Positions 33,253-41,834 are shown, counted from the first letter of the stretch. The stretch is 64,000 nt of DNA from JAYRZB01 sp041916675 (GCA_041916675.1 JAYRZB010000001.1:310001-374000); one strand, 5' to 3'. The notes: generated from the sequence alone by a model not told the origin. Translations and numbers: made by a program.

Positions 33253-34191
33253 GTGTACAAATCAATATTGACGGCGATCATGATGACGACCCTGACACAC
33301 TCTCCCGCGCTTGCAGATGACCTGGCCCTGGCCAAGGCGGTCCGTGGATTGGCCAAATCCACTGACTGGACGCTGGTCAAGGAAGTGCCGATCAATTTTC
33401 CGACCAATCACCCACAGGGCATGGTCAAGATCGGCGACGTCTTCTACGTATCCTCGGTGGAGATCACGCAGCGGACGACGCGCCTGAACCCACCCAAGGA
33501 CGGCTATGACCGGGACACCGGGGCTGGTGTGGGGCACCTCTACAAGATCGACGCGAACGGGAACCTGCTTGGCTCGGTGACGCTGGGAGAAGGCAGCATT
33601 TATCATCCGGGCGGGATCGACTTCGATGGCACCCATATCTGGGTGCCGGTGGCGGAGTATCGGCCCAATAGCGCGGCGATTGTCTACAAAGTCGACCCGG
33701 CGACCATGAAAGCCGAGGAAGTGTTCCGCTTCCGCGACCACCTGGGGGGCATTGTGCACAATACCGACGACGGTACCCTGCATGCCGTGACCTGGGGCGC
33801 GCGCCGCTTCTACAGCTGGGCCGTGTCGGACCTGGCCAACGTGAAAATGACCGATGCCGTGCCGCTTGAGCAGGCCACGATGAATGTGGGCCACTATATC
33901 GATTATCAGGACTGCCACTATGTGGGCGGGCAGGAAATGCTGTGCACGGGCGTGGCCAGCTATGATCCGCCGGGCGATGTACCGACATTCCGCCTGGGTG
34001 GGTTTGAGCTGGTGAACCTGACCGACAACCGGCCCGTGCACCAGGTGCCCCTGCCCCTCTGGAGCCCGTCGGGACTGCCGATGACGCAGAACCCGTTCTG
34101 GATGGAAGCGATTGACGGCGGCGTGCGTGGCTATTTCATGCCTGACGACGACAAGTCGACGCTTTTCATCTACGAGGCGAAATCGCGCTGA
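33253..34191 (+). CDS. Secreted DUF6454-like protein
   Basis: Product of 312 residues. The signal peptide SILTAIMMTTLTHSPALA is followed by DDLALAKA. The mature part has repeated short blades (GHLYKIDANGNLLGSVTLG; HPGGIDFDGTHIWVPVAEY; AIVYKVDPATMKAEEVFRF; LGGIVHNTDDGTLHAVTW), giving a beta-propeller-like pattern; I associate it with the family DUF6454. The start is a GTG with GAGG 9 nt upstream; a nearby ATG at 33245 is out of frame. It converges on merR, with an element inserted between them. Function unknown, presumably periplasmic or extracellular. Confidence 0.8.
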   Translation: MYKSILTAIMMTTLTHSPALADDLALAKAVRGLAKSTDWTLVKEVPINFPTNHPQGMVKIGDVFYVSSVEITQRTTRLNPPKDGYDRDTGAGVGHLYKIDANGNLLGSVTLGEGSIYHPGGIDFDGTHIWVPVAEYRPNSAAIVYKVDPATMKAEEVFRFRDHLGGIVHNTDDGTLHAVTWGARRFYSWAVSDLANVKMTDAVPLEQATMNVGHYIDYQDCHYVGGQEMLCTGVASYDPPGDVPTFRLGGFELVNLTDNRPVHQVPLPLWSPSGLPMTQNPFWMEAIDGGVRGYFMPDDDKSTLFIYEAKSR

Positions 34192-34207
34192 AGCCTGCCA
34201 GGCCTGG

Positions 34208-34394
34208 CCCCGGACCTGTCCGGGAGTGTTCACATTGGACTGTGGGTGGCTTCCCTCACCCCCACTCCATCCCTCCCCCTCGAATGGGAGGGAGCCCGTG
34301 TTTCACGGCTTGCGTGTTTCCTCCCCTTTCCAGGGGGAGGATCAAGGTGGGGGTGCGGCGCGCTCCAATTAAACACTCCCGGACCTGTCCGGGG
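34208..34394. terminator. Terminator hairpin split by insertion of the MITE-like element
   Basis: Left of the element stands CCCCGGACCTGTCC (34208-34221); right of it stands GGACCTGTCCGGGGTCTTTC (34381-34400). Removing the 159-bp element and one copy of the 10-mer GGACCTGTCC restores CCCCGGACCTGTCCGGGG followed by TCTTTC, an 8-bp-stem hairpin midway between two convergent genes. That reconstruction is what an ancestral shared terminator would look like. Confidence 0.75.
34222..34380. mobile_element. 159-bp MITE-like palindromic element, copy 2 (with intact target duplication)
   Basis: Ends are perfect 9-bp inverted repeats: GGGAGTGTT at 34222-34230 and AACACTCCC at 34372-34380. A 10-bp direct repeat GGACCTGTCC flanks it on both sides (34212-34221 and 34381-34390). 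Internally it has the same G/C-rich hairpins as copy 1, with a TTT-for-CTG change in one of them. It has no coding capacity, so any transposase must be supplied from elsewhere. The better-preserved ends and duplication suggest it inserted later than copy 1. Confidence 0.85.
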
Positions 34395-34398
34395 TCTT

Positions 34399-34923
34399 TC
34401 AGTTCTCGCGGGCGCGTTCGAGGATGCGCTTGCAGTCGAGCAGGTCTCGCAGCACGGATGACAGACGCTCCCGATCGGCATCATCGAGCGAACGCGAGGG
34501 TGCTGCCAGAGCCGGCGCGCGCCGGGTCATGGGTGGCTCGTTGTGTTCGACCTCGGAGATTTCCGATTCTGCGAAGGCCTCTTCGATATCCGGCGCGTCA
34601 TCATAGTCGGGCGCTTCGCCAGCGGTGGGGATCGTTTCGTCAATGACCCCGCCCTCGCCAATGGCCATGACGTGGCGAACGCCGTTGTCCTTGAGGATGC
34701 GCTGAACGCCCTTGATGGTGAAACCCTGATCGTAAAGCAGGTGCCGGATGCCTTTGAGCAGCAGCACGTCTTCGGGCCGATAGTACCGGCGTCCGCCGCC
34801 GCGCTTGAGCGGCTTGATGGTTGAAAAACGGGTTTCCCAGAACCGGAGGACATGCTGAGGCAGGTCCAGCTCGTCGGCGGCCTCAGAGATGGTGCGGAAG
34901 GCTTCTGGTGATTTTTCCACCAC
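34399..34923 (-). CDS. MerR-family transcriptional regulator
   Basis: Product of 174 residues. The winged helix-turn-helix is at the N-terminus: FRTISEAADELDLPQHVLRF, then WETRFSTIKPLKRGGGRRYY and RPEDVLLLKGIRHLLYDQGF. The C-terminal half is acidic and low in complexity, with no cysteine effector-binding site; it ends in a helix (LSSVLRDLLDCKRILERA). This type lies after ihfA in most Rhizobiales and its target is unknown to me. It is 21 nt after ihfA, the last gene of the plsX-fabH-ihfA unit. Confidence 0.9.
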   Translation of the reverse strand: MVEKSPEAFRTISEAADELDLPQHVLRFWETRFSTIKPLKRGGGRRYYRPEDVLLLKGIRHLLYDQGFTIKGVQRILKDNGVRHVMAIGEGGVIDETIPTAGEAPDYDDAPDIEEAFAESEISEVEHNEPPMTRRAPALAAPSRSLDDADRERLSSVLRDLLDCKRILERAREN

Positions 34924-34944
34924 GCATCCCTTCAGGAGAAAGCT

Positions 34945-35256
34945 TTATTTTCCAGCACGAACCATAGATTTGTTAATCTTGGATTTCAACACGTTGCTGG
35001 GCTTGAACACCAGAACCTGGCGCTTGAGAATGGGAACTTCCTCGCCGGTCTTGGGATTGCGGCCGATGCGCTCGTTCTTGGAGCGGACCTGGAAGGAGCC
35101 GAAAGATGAGAGCTTGACGTTCTCGCCTTTGACCAGTGCATCGCTGATCATATCGAGCACACGCTCAACCAGCTCGGCCGATTCGGTTCTGGACAGACCT
35201 ACGGTCTCGTAAACCGCCTCAGCCAGATCAGCTCGCGTCACCGTCTTTTGTGCCAT
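34945..35256 (-). CDS. ihfA: Integration host factor subunit alpha
   Basis: Sequence-specific DNA-bending protein of 103 residues that forms a heterodimer with IhfB. It contains TRADLAEAVYETVGLSRTES, GENVKLSSFGSFQVRSKNER and the beta-arm region IGRNPKTGEEVPILKRQVLV with the intercalating proline. It is placed between fabH and merR, the standard alphaproteobacterial arrangement. Confidence 0.96.
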   Translation of the reverse strand: MAQKTVTRADLAEAVYETVGLSRTESAELVERVLDMISDALVKGENVKLSSFGSFQVRSKNERIGRNPKTGEEVPILKRQVLVFKPSNVLKSKINKSMVRAGK

Positions 35257-35352
35257 TCCCCACCCCGTTTCGCCGTTTTGGGCATCAACAAAGCTTGGCG
35301 CCCCGCCTCACTAAGAGAAGTCTAACGCCCTGAGAAGGCTCTGGCAATCGAC

Positions 35353-36312
35353 TTACCAGCGGATGAGCGACGCCCCCCAGGTGAACCCGGCGCCCATAGC
35401 TTCGAGCATGACCAGGTCATTTTTTTTGATCCGGCCATCCTTGACGCCCTGCCACAGGGCCAGCGGGACGGAGGCGGCGGAGGTGTTGGCCTGCTTATCG
35501 ACGGTGATGATGACCTTTTCGGCCGGAATGCCGAGCTTCTTGCCCGCCCCATCGATGATGCGGAGGTTGGCCTGATGCGGAACGAACCAGCTGAGCTGTT
35601 CCACATTGGTGCCGGTTGCATCGAACACGGCCTCCACCACATCGGTGATCATGCCGACGGCGTGCTTGAAAACCTCGCGCCCCTCCATGCGGACATGGCC
35701 GGTGGTCTGCGTGGATGAGGGGCCGCCATCGACATAGAGCTTTTGCCAATGCCCGCCGTCGGCGCGCAGCGAGGTGGCGAGGATGCCGCGATCGCCTTCA
35801 ACGCCGCCTTCGAGGACAGCAGCGCCTGCGCCATCGCCAAACAGGACGCAGGTGGTGCGGTCGTTCCAGTCGAGAATGCGCGAGTTGGTTTCGGCCCCGA
35901 TGATCAGGGCGCGCCTGCCAAAGCCGTTCTTGAGCAGGGAATCGGCGGTGCCCACCGCATAAAGGAAGCCCGAGCAAACCGCCTGCACGTCAAACGCCAT
36001 GCCGTGATGCATGCCAAGCTTTTGCTGCACGATGGCGGCCGTTGCCGGATAGGTCATATCCGGCGTCGAGGTGGCAACGACGATGAGATCGATATCGGCG
36101 ATGGTGACCCCGGCATTGGCCATGGCAACCTGGGCGGCCTTGACGGCCAGGTCCGAGGTCAGTTCGCCCTCGGCCGCAATGTGCCGCTGGTGGATGCCGG
36201 TGCGCTGGACGATCCACTCATCGGTGGTATCGACCATAGTGGCCAGTTCATCATTGGTCAAAACGCGTTCAGGCAGGTAGCCGCCAACGCCAAGAAATAC
36301 AGTATGGGTCAC
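35353..36312 (-). CDS. fabH: 3-oxoacyl-[acyl-carrier-protein] synthase III
   Basis: Starts fatty-acid synthesis by condensing acetyl-CoA with malonyl-ACP. The product is 319 residues. The catalytic triad is Cys in DVQAVCSGFLYAVGTA, His in SWFVPHQANLRII and Asn in VDKQANTSAASVPLAL. DEWIVQRTGIHQRHIA and the C-terminal GAGFTWGASLIRW are also typical. It overlaps plsX by 4 nt (ATGA), giving translational coupling. Confidence 0.97.
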   Translation of the reverse strand: MTHTVFLGVGGYLPERVLTNDELATMVDTTDEWIVQRTGIHQRHIAAEGELTSDLAVKAAQVAMANAGVTIADIDLIVVATSTPDMTYPATAAIVQQKLGMHHGMAFDVQAVCSGFLYAVGTADSLLKNGFGRRALIIGAETNSRILDWNDRTTCVLFGDGAGAAVLEGGVEGDRGILATSLRADGGHWQKLYVDGGPSSTQTTGHVRMEGREVFKHAVGMITDVVEAVFDATGTNVEQLSWFVPHQANLRIIDGAGKKLGIPAEKVIITVDKQANTSAASVPLALWQGVKDGRIKKNDLVMLEAMGAGFTWGASLIRW

Positions 36313-37382
36313 GCTGGTTTGGCCTCTACTTCGGGGGGCACGCTGGCGGGCGTGCTCGTCAATGCGGGGAATTTCTGCATGCCATCGGCGATCTTGTCGA
36401 TCAACCGGCTGCGCGCCATTTCATAGGCAAGACCGAGGGCGCTTTTGAAGCCGACCTCGTCGGTGCCGCCGTGGCTTTTGATCACGATGCCATTGAGGCC
36501 AAGGAACACGCCGCCGTTGACGGTGCGCGGGTCCATCTTGCGGCGCATGGCATTGAGCGCGCGACCGGCCAGCAGGGCACCAAGCTTGGACAGCCAATCG
36601 GAGGTCAGCGCGCTGCGCAGGTAGGTTGCCACCTGCCGGGCGGTGCCTTCAGCTGTCTTGAGGGCAATATTGCCGGTAAAGCCTTCGGTGACGACCACAT
36701 CGACCGTGCCCTTGCCAATGTCGTCGCCTTCCACAAAGCCGGAATAGGTGAACCCTGCCCCGCTGGCTTCAGCCAGAAGGCGCGAGGCTTCCTTGACCGA
36801 TTCAAGGCCCTTGACCTCTTCGGTGCCGACATTGAGCAGGCCGACGGTGGGCGAATCCTGATCGAACAGTGCCCGCGCCAGCGCCGCGCCCAGAATGGAA
36901 AAATCCACCAGCTGCCTGGCGTCGGCGCCGATTGTGGCGCCAACATCGAGCACGATGATATCGGCCCGCACAGTTGGCCAGATGGCGGCAATGGCGGGGC
37001 GGGCAATGCCCTCGATGGGGCGCAGGCAGAAGGTGGCCATGGCCATCAGCGCGCCGGTATTGCCGCCCGAGATCGCAACATCGGCCTCGCCATCCTTGAC
37101 CGATTGCAGGGCTGCCCACATCGAGGAATTGCCGCGGCCCTTGCGCAGGGCATTGGAGGGCTTGTCGTCCATGGCGATGACATTATCGCAATGCACGACG
37201 CGTGAAATGGCCTTGAGATCGGGAAACTCTTCGAGCAGCGGCTCGATATCCTCGCGCCGGCCATGGAAGATAAACTGGGTATTACGACGTTCCCGCCAGG
37301 CCAGATAGGCGCCGTGAATGGCAACGCGGGGGCCCTTGTCGCCGCCCATGGCATCCACCGAAATTCGTATTGCTTCGCTCAT
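36309..37382 (-). CDS. plsX: Phosphate acyltransferase PlsX
   Basis: Makes acyl-phosphate from acyl-ACP for phosphatidic acid synthesis by PlsY. The product is 357 residues. Signature segments are ISVDAMGGDKGPRVAIHGA, AISGGNTGALMAMATFCLR, RPAIAAIWPT and GFVEGDDIGKGTVDVVVTEG, then FTGNIALKTAEGTA. It lies 86 nt after the DUF177 gene; there is no rpmF between them, unlike in E. coli. Confidence 0.97.
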   Translation of the reverse strand: MSEAIRISVDAMGGDKGPRVAIHGAYLAWRERRNTQFIFHGRREDIEPLLEEFPDLKAISRVVHCDNVIAMDDKPSNALRKGRGNSSMWAALQSVKDGEADVAISGGNTGALMAMATFCLRPIEGIARPAIAAIWPTVRADIIVLDVGATIGADARQLVDFSILGAALARALFDQDSPTVGLLNVGTEEVKGLESVKEASRLLAEASGAGFTYSGFVEGDDIGKGTVDVVVTEGFTGNIALKTAEGTARQVATYLRSALTSDWLSKLGALLAGRALNAMRRKMDPRTVNGGVFLGLNGIVIKSHGGTDEVGFKSALGLAYEMARSRLIDKIADGMQKFPALTSTPASVPPEVEAKPA

Positions 37383-37468
37383 ATCGGCTCGTTATCCGGC
37401 TCCGCTTGGGAGCTTTGGCAACCATACTCAAACGCTAAGTAGGCGCAACCCCGCTGAAAGGCCAGCGG

Positions 37469-38023
37469 TCAGCCCTTGTCTTTGTTATCTTTGAGGACGT
37501 TGAGCACAGCAAATGGCGAAACCTTGCCATCGTCGAGAGTAACCCCCGTCGCCTGAAGGCTGGCGCCAGGTGCACGCGGATAGGGATCAAGCGCCAGAGC
37601 CAGTGTTTCAATCACCAGCGGTGACAGGTCGAGCTCCGGACCATCGAGCGGATCGGGCGGATCATCAGCCTCGAGATCAACGAAAATCTCGGCGCCGGGC
37701 GCTACCGACGGTGTCTCGCGCGCATCGGGCAGGAAGACGCGATCGATAGGCTCATCAATCTCCTGCACCACCGGCTCGAAGGTGACCACGCAGGGCTGGA
37801 CCGTGCGAGCCTTCAGCCGCCCCTCGACCCGGATGCCGCCGCGAAACTTGACCGCCTTCATCTGCGCCAAGAGCTGATCGACGGCACTGATGCCCAAGAG
37901 ATCGGCGATGGCAGCGCGCTGGGCGTCATCGGCTTGAACGCTGATATCGCGCCCGGCGGCAGGCACGTTGTCGACACGCAGGCTGACATCGAGCACGGGC
38001 TCATCATGCGGGAAATGGCTCAT
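37469..38023 (-). CDS. DUF177/YceD family protein
   Basis: Product of 184 residues. The family is linked to large-subunit rRNA accumulation and ribosome assembly, and its genes sit next to plsX or rpmF across bacteria. The conserved region is FRGGIRVEGRLKARTVQPCV followed by TFEPVVQEIDEPIDRVFLP and an acidic stretch (FVDLEADDPPDPLDGPELD), then LDPYPRAPGA near the C-terminus. Only one cysteine is present. It overlaps the upstream chaperone gene by 4 nt. Confidence 0.88.
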   Translation of the reverse strand: MSHFPHDEPVLDVSLRVDNVPAAGRDISVQADDAQRAAIADLLGISAVDQLLAQMKAVKFRGGIRVEGRLKARTVQPCVVTFEPVVQEIDEPIDRVFLPDARETPSVAPGAEIFVDLEADDPPDPLDGPELDLSPLVIETLALALDPYPRAPGASLQATGVTLDDGKVSPFAVLNVLKDNKDKG

Positions 38024-38547
38024 GCCGCAGCTCCCATGTCGAGACGCCCGGCGATGATGTCGGCCTCCGGTTGATCAGCCAGCTTCGCCGCCTCGGCGAG
38101 CAGATACTGCGCAAGCGCCGGGGCGTGAACGGCATCGCCTTCGGCATAGACATTGCGCGCCAGCACGGCGGCGACGGCATCGGCGTCGCCCGCATCGAGC
38201 GCCTCACTCAGCGAGGCCAACAGGCCAAAGAAGATATTGCCCATGTTCTTGATCTTTTTGGGCACCCCAATGTCGGTGACGCCCATTTCCCGCAGGGAAC
38301 GGTCCATGTCCTTGAAAAACAGGTCGAAAACCGCCTGGCTGAACTCGTGCTTCTCGCCGGTCTTGCTGCGCAGCCGCCGGAACAGCAGCACCATATGCAG
38401 CGAAATCATATCGAAGCGCCCGGTGACCGTATCGGGCACGCCCCATTGCGCATAAAACACCGGCTGCCGGGATTGCGCCACAATGGACCGGTAAACGGCG
38501 AACACTGGCTCGGCTGCGGTCTTCTTGCGGAACAGGGACAGGATCAT
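38020..38547 (-). CDS. Ubiquinol-cytochrome c chaperone (CBP3-like)
   Basis: Product of 175 residues related to mitochondrial Cbp3/UQCC1, which assists assembly of the cytochrome bc1 complex. Conserved parts are VYRSIVAQSRQPVFYAQWGV, FDMISLHMVLLFRRLR, AVFDLFFKDMDRSLREMGV and DIGVPKKIKNMGNIFFG. The ATG at 38547 is chosen over one at 38583 because the shorter form starts MILSLFRKK, typical for the family. It is divergent from bamE and first gene of the run to merR. Confidence 0.9.
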   Translation of the reverse strand: MILSLFRKKTAAEPVFAVYRSIVAQSRQPVFYAQWGVPDTVTGRFDMISLHMVLLFRRLRSKTGEKHEFSQAVFDLFFKDMDRSLREMGVTDIGVPKKIKNMGNIFFGLLASLSEALDAGDADAVAAVLARNVYAEGDAVHAPALAQYLLAEAAKLADQPEADIIAGRLDMGAAA

Positions 38548-38720
38548 GGGGATATGCTCAAGTTGTGATGGGGTGCGCCGCAAAGCGTGGCGGAAACTAC
38601 CACCGTCCTAGCTTGCCAGAGAGGGTCTTTGGCGGCTACACATTCGGCGGCCATGATGGTTACAATAATGTCGCGCCCGTGGCGTGCCTATAGTCGAGAG
38701 CAGTCGGGAAAGTCAAATTC

Positions 38721-39164
38721 ATGCCATTGAGTGCCGTGTCCGGGCGTATTGCGCCGCTCGCTTTTGCCATTGTTCTCGGGCTCGGCCTTGCCGGTTGCAC
38801 GAGCGGGCTGATCATGAACAAGACGCAGGGCTATGACCTGTCCGAGGACGCGCTGGCGCAGATTCGCCCCGGCCAGAGCCAGGACCTTGTGACGATCGTG
38901 CTGGGCTCACCGCAGACGACCAACAGCTTTGGCGATGAAACCGCCTTCTATTACGTCGAAACCAAAGTGTCGCAGACCGCATTCGGGCTGACCTCGGTGC
39001 AGTCGCGCACGGTGGTGGCGATCTATTTCGACAAGAACAAGAAGGTCAAGGACAAGGCCGTCTATGGCCTCAAGGATGGCCGCGCGATCACCATCGAAAC
39101 GCGCCGCACCGAATCCTTCGGCGAAGACCGCACCTTCATCGAGTCGATCCTGAAGTCGTTCTAA
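38721..39164 (+). CDS. bamE: Outer membrane assembly lipoprotein BamE (SmpA/OmlA)
   Basis: Accessory lipoprotein of the BAM complex, which inserts beta-barrel proteins into the outer membrane. The product is 147 residues with the signal AIVLGLGLAGC, a lipobox Cys at about residue 26. The mature domain contains LAQIRPGQSQDLVTIVLGSP and FYYVETKVSQTAFG followed by a basic strand VAIYFDKNKKVKDKAVYGL. The position, divergent from the cytochrome chaperone/DUF177/plsX run, is the usual one in Rhizobiales. Confidence 0.92.
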   Translation: MPLSAVSGRIAPLAFAIVLGLGLAGCTSGLIMNKTQGYDLSEDALAQIRPGQSQDLVTIVLGSPQTTNSFGDETAFYYVETKVSQTAFGLTSVQSRTVVAIYFDKNKKVKDKAVYGLKDGRAITIETRRTESFGEDRTFIESILKSF

Positions 39165-39187
39165 GGGTTTCGACACTGGAGAATTTG

Positions 39188-39215
39188 AAAAGCCGGCCAA
39201 GGGGCCGGCTTTTTT
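39188..39215. terminator. Rho-independent terminator between bamE and nusB
   Basis: AAAAGCCGGCC, loop AAGG, GGCCGGCTTTTTT: an 11-bp perfect stem followed by a T-run on the plus strand and A-run complement on the minus strand. It serves the convergent bamE and nusB genes. Confidence 0.92.
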
Positions 39216-39239
39216 GCATTTCTGAGCATCCGCACTCGA

Positions 39240-39719
39240 TCAGGGATTGGGATGGGCGATGGTGCGGCTGATGGCATCGAGCACGCCGTTGACCATGCCG
39301 GGCGCATCGTCCTCGTAGAAGGCCTTGGCGACATCAACATATTCGGTGATCACCACCTTGGCCGGGATATCCTGGCGCTTGAGCAGCTCCCAGCCGCCAC
39401 CGCGCAGCACGGCGCGCAGGGTGGCATCGATGCGGACCATCGGCCAACCGTCAGCCAGGGCGGAATCGACCAGCGGATCAATCTCCAGCTGGGACTTGAT
39501 CACCCCCCGCACGATCTGGGAGAAGAAATCGGCATCGGCGGGCAGGTATTGCTCGCCTTCGATTTCGCGGCCGAGGTGGTGGGTGTTGAACTGGGCCAGC
39601 GTGTCTTCGAGCGACTGGCGGCCCACATCCATCTGGTAAAGCGCCTGCACGGCGGCAAGGCGTGCCGCCCCGCGCTGGTTGGCGGGCCGTGAGGCGTTGC
39701 GTTTGCTGGGTTCGGCCAT
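39240..39719 (-). CDS. nusB: Transcription antitermination factor NusB
   Basis: RNA-binding antitermination factor that acts with NusE/S10 on rRNA operons. The product is 159 residues. It contains ARLAAVQALYQMDVGRQSLE, a middle with DADFFSQIVRGVIKSQLEID, WPMVRIDATLRAVLRGGGWE and VVITEYVDVAKAFYEDDAPG. It follows nrdR after 36 nt; the riboflavin genes commonly placed between nrdR and nusB are absent here. Confidence 0.95.
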   Translation of the reverse strand: MAEPSKRNASRPANQRGAARLAAVQALYQMDVGRQSLEDTLAQFNTHHLGREIEGEQYLPADADFFSQIVRGVIKSQLEIDPLVDSALADGWPMVRIDATLRAVLRGGGWELLKRQDIPAKVVITEYVDVAKAFYEDDAPGMVNGVLDAISRTIAHPNP

Positions 39720-39755
39720 CGTCTGAGTTCCGATTGGTTGATTTTAAGGCGAGGC

Positions 39756-40232
39756 CTAGTCGTCGTCGCGGGATGTGCTGTCGCCATCGCCCAGTTCGGT
39801 GAGGAACGAGCGGAAGTCATCGGCGGCCGAGAAGTTCTTGTAAACCGAGGCAAAGCGCACGAAAGCCACGTCATCAAGGCCCTTGAGGCCTTCCATGACG
39901 AATTCACCGATCTGGTCCGAGGTGACTTCGACTTCGCCCAGGCTTTCGAGCTGCCGGACGATGCCGGAAATCATGCGCTCGGTGCGCTCGGCATCGACCG
40001 CGCGCTTGCGCAGGGCCGTGTAGACCGAACGCGAGAGTTTTTCGCGGTCGAAGGGCACCTTGCGGCCCGATTTCTTGACCACCACGAGCTCGCGCAGCTG
40101 CACGCGCTCGAAGGTTGTGAAGCGGCCGCCGCAGCCATTACAGATGCGGCGGCGGCGGATGGCGCTTGAGTCTTCGGTCGGGCGGCTGTCCTTGACCTGC
40201 GTGTCGTCGTTGCCGCAATAGGGACAGCGCAT
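39756..40232 (-). CDS. nrdR: Transcriptional repressor NrdR
   Basis: ATP/dATP-sensing repressor of ribonucleotide reductase genes. The product is 158 residues. The N-terminal zinc ribbon is MRCPYCGNDDTQVKDSR with CNGCGGRFTTFERV, and the ATP-cone region includes VKKSGRKVPFDREKLSRSV and IGEFVMEGLKGLDDVAFVRF. It is 5 nt downstream of glyA, the usual pairing. Confidence 0.97.
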   Translation of the reverse strand: MRCPYCGNDDTQVKDSRPTEDSSAIRRRRICNGCGGRFTTFERVQLRELVVVKKSGRKVPFDREKLSRSVYTALRKRAVDAERTERMISGIVRQLESLGEVEVTSDQIGEFVMEGLKGLDDVAFVRFASVYKNFSAADDFRSFLTELGDGDSTSRDDD

Positions 40233-40237
40233 CAGAC

Positions 40238-41539
40238 TTACCCGTAGATCGGGAAGCGGGCCGTCAGGGCCTTGACCTTTTCCCGCACGGCGGCTTCGAC
40301 GGCGGCGTTGCCTTCGTCAGAATTGGCTTCGCGCAGGCCGTCGAGCACTTCAACGATCAGATCGCCGATTTGCTTATACTCGGCCTCGCCAAAACCACGC
40401 GTGGTGCCTGCGGGAGTGCCGAGACGGATGCCGGAGGTGACGAAGGGCTTTTCGGGATCGAACGGAATGCCGTTCTTGTTGCAGGTGATATAGGAGCGGC
40501 CGAGCGCCTGTTCGGCACGCTTGCCGGTGGCGTTCTTCTTGCGCAGATCCACCAGCAACAGGTGGTTGTCCGTGCCACCTGAGATCACGGCCAGACCATG
40601 GCTGGTCAGGGTTGCGGCCAGGGTCTTGGCATTGGCCACGACCTGGGCGGCGTAGGTCTTGAACTCGGGAGTGAGTGCTTCCTTGAACGCCACGGCCTTG
40701 GCGGCGATCACGTGCATGAGTGGACCGCCCTGCAGGCCGGGGAAAACCGCCGAGTTGATCTTTTTGGCGATCTCTTCGGAATTGGTCAGGATCAGGCCGC
40801 CGCGCGGACCGCGCAGGGATTTATGGGTGGTCGATGTCACGACGTGAGCATGCGGCACCGGCGAGGGGTGAACGCCACCGGCGACGAGCCCGGCGATGTG
40901 GGCCATGTCGACCATGAGATAGGCGCCAACTTCATCGGCGATTTCGCGGAACCGTGCCCAATCCCAAACGCGCGAGTAAGCGGTGCCGCCAGCAACGATC
41001 AGCTTGGGCTTGTGCTGCCGGGCCTTGGCCGCAACATCATCCATATCGAGCAGGTGATCGTCCTGGCGTACGCCATAGGACACCACGTTGAACCACTTGC
41101 CCGACATATTGACGGGCGAACCGTGGGTGAGGTGACCGCCCGAATTGAGATCGAGCCCCATGAAGGTATCACCGGGCTGCAGCAGGGCCAGGAACACGGC
41201 CTGGTTCATCTGGCTGCCCGAATTGGGCTGCACGTTGGCGAACTGGGCGCCGAAAAGCTGCTTGGCGCGCTCGATGGCGAGATTTTCGGCGATATCCACG
41301 AACTGGCAGCCGCCATAATAGCGCTTGCCGGGATAGCCCTCGGCGTATTTGTTGGTGAGCACCGAGCCCTGTGCCTCAAGAACGGCTTTCGAGACAATAT
41401 TCTCGGAGGCGATCAATTCAATTTCGTGCCGCTGCCGACCGAGTTCCAGATCGATGGCCTCGGCGATCTCTGGATCGATGCTGGAGAGACTTCCGTTGAA
41501 GAAGTTCGGGAATAAGGAATTGGTCATGGCAGCGCTCAT
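40238..41539 (-). CDS. glyA: Serine hydroxymethyltransferase
   Basis: PLP enzyme interconverting serine and glycine with tetrahydrofolate, the main source of one-carbon units. The product is about 433 residues. Conserved parts are RQRHEIELIASENIVSKAVL, NKYAEGYPGKRYYGGCQFVD, VQPNSGSQMNQAVF, LMVDMAHIAGLVAGGVHPSP and the PLP-lysine motif VVTSTTHKSLRGPRGG. I place the start at the ATG at 41539 (GGGG 6 nt upstream); ATG 41527 is also in frame. No glycine riboswitch is apparent in the 94-bp leader. Confidence 0.96.
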   Translation of the reverse strand: MSAAMTNSLFPNFFNGSLSSIDPEIAEAIDLELGRQRHEIELIASENIVSKAVLEAQGSVLTNKYAEGYPGKRYYGGCQFVDIAENLAIERAKQLFGAQFANVQPNSGSQMNQAVFLALLQPGDTFMGLDLNSGGHLTHGSPVNMSGKWFNVVSYGVRQDDHLLDMDDVAAKARQHKPKLIVAGGTAYSRVWDWARFREIADEVGAYLMVDMAHIAGLVAGGVHPSPVPHAHVVTSTTHKSLRGPRGGLILTNSEEIAKKINSAVFPGLQGGPLMHVIAAKAVAFKEALTPEFKTYAAQVVANAKTLAATLTSHGLAVISGGTDNHLLLVDLRKKNATGKRAEQALGRSYITCNKNGIPFDPEKPFVTSGIRLGTPAGTTRGFGEAEYKQIGDLIVEVLDGLREANSDEGNAAVEAAVREKVKALTARFPIYG

Positions 41540-41633
41540 GTGGGACCCCAAGGGTTTTTGATATTGTTATGTGGGCGCACTGCCTTAACACAGCAGGCTT
41601 TGCGATTCCAAGCGCGCGATGCCGCGACCTAGC

Positions 41634-41834
41634 CTATTTGCCTAGCTGTTCGAGCCGACGCTTGAGCTTGGCCAGCGCCAGCGCCTGCATTTGTCCCCGG
41701 CTGGCCGAGAGGGGCGCAATGGCCACCACCTCGATGCCGGTTTCGCTATCGATGGCAGCAACGCGCACCTGCTGGCCGACCTGAGCGAACTCGAACAGCA
41801 CCTCGCCCCGTGGCGAGCCCGGCCCGGAGGGCAT
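41634..41834 (-). CDS. DUF6898-like small protein
   Basis: Product of 66 residues: GEVLFEFAQVGQQVRVAAID, then TGIEVVAIAPLSASRGQMQ and a basic end LALAKLKRRLEQLGK. This pattern fits a small conserved alphaproteobacterial family that I know as DUF6898. Its ATG overlaps the stop of the L,D-transpeptidase gene by one base (TGATG), so the two are translationally coupled. It lies upstream of glyA on the same strand. Function unknown. Confidence 0.8.
   Translation of the reverse strand: MPSGPGSPRGEVLFEFAQVGQQVRVAAIDSETGIEVVAIAPLSASRGQMQALALAKLKRRLEQLGK

Noticed and set aside
41540..41633. Possible glycine riboswitch upstream of glyA
   Set aside because: The leader is under 100 nt and shows no tandem aptamer-like structure.
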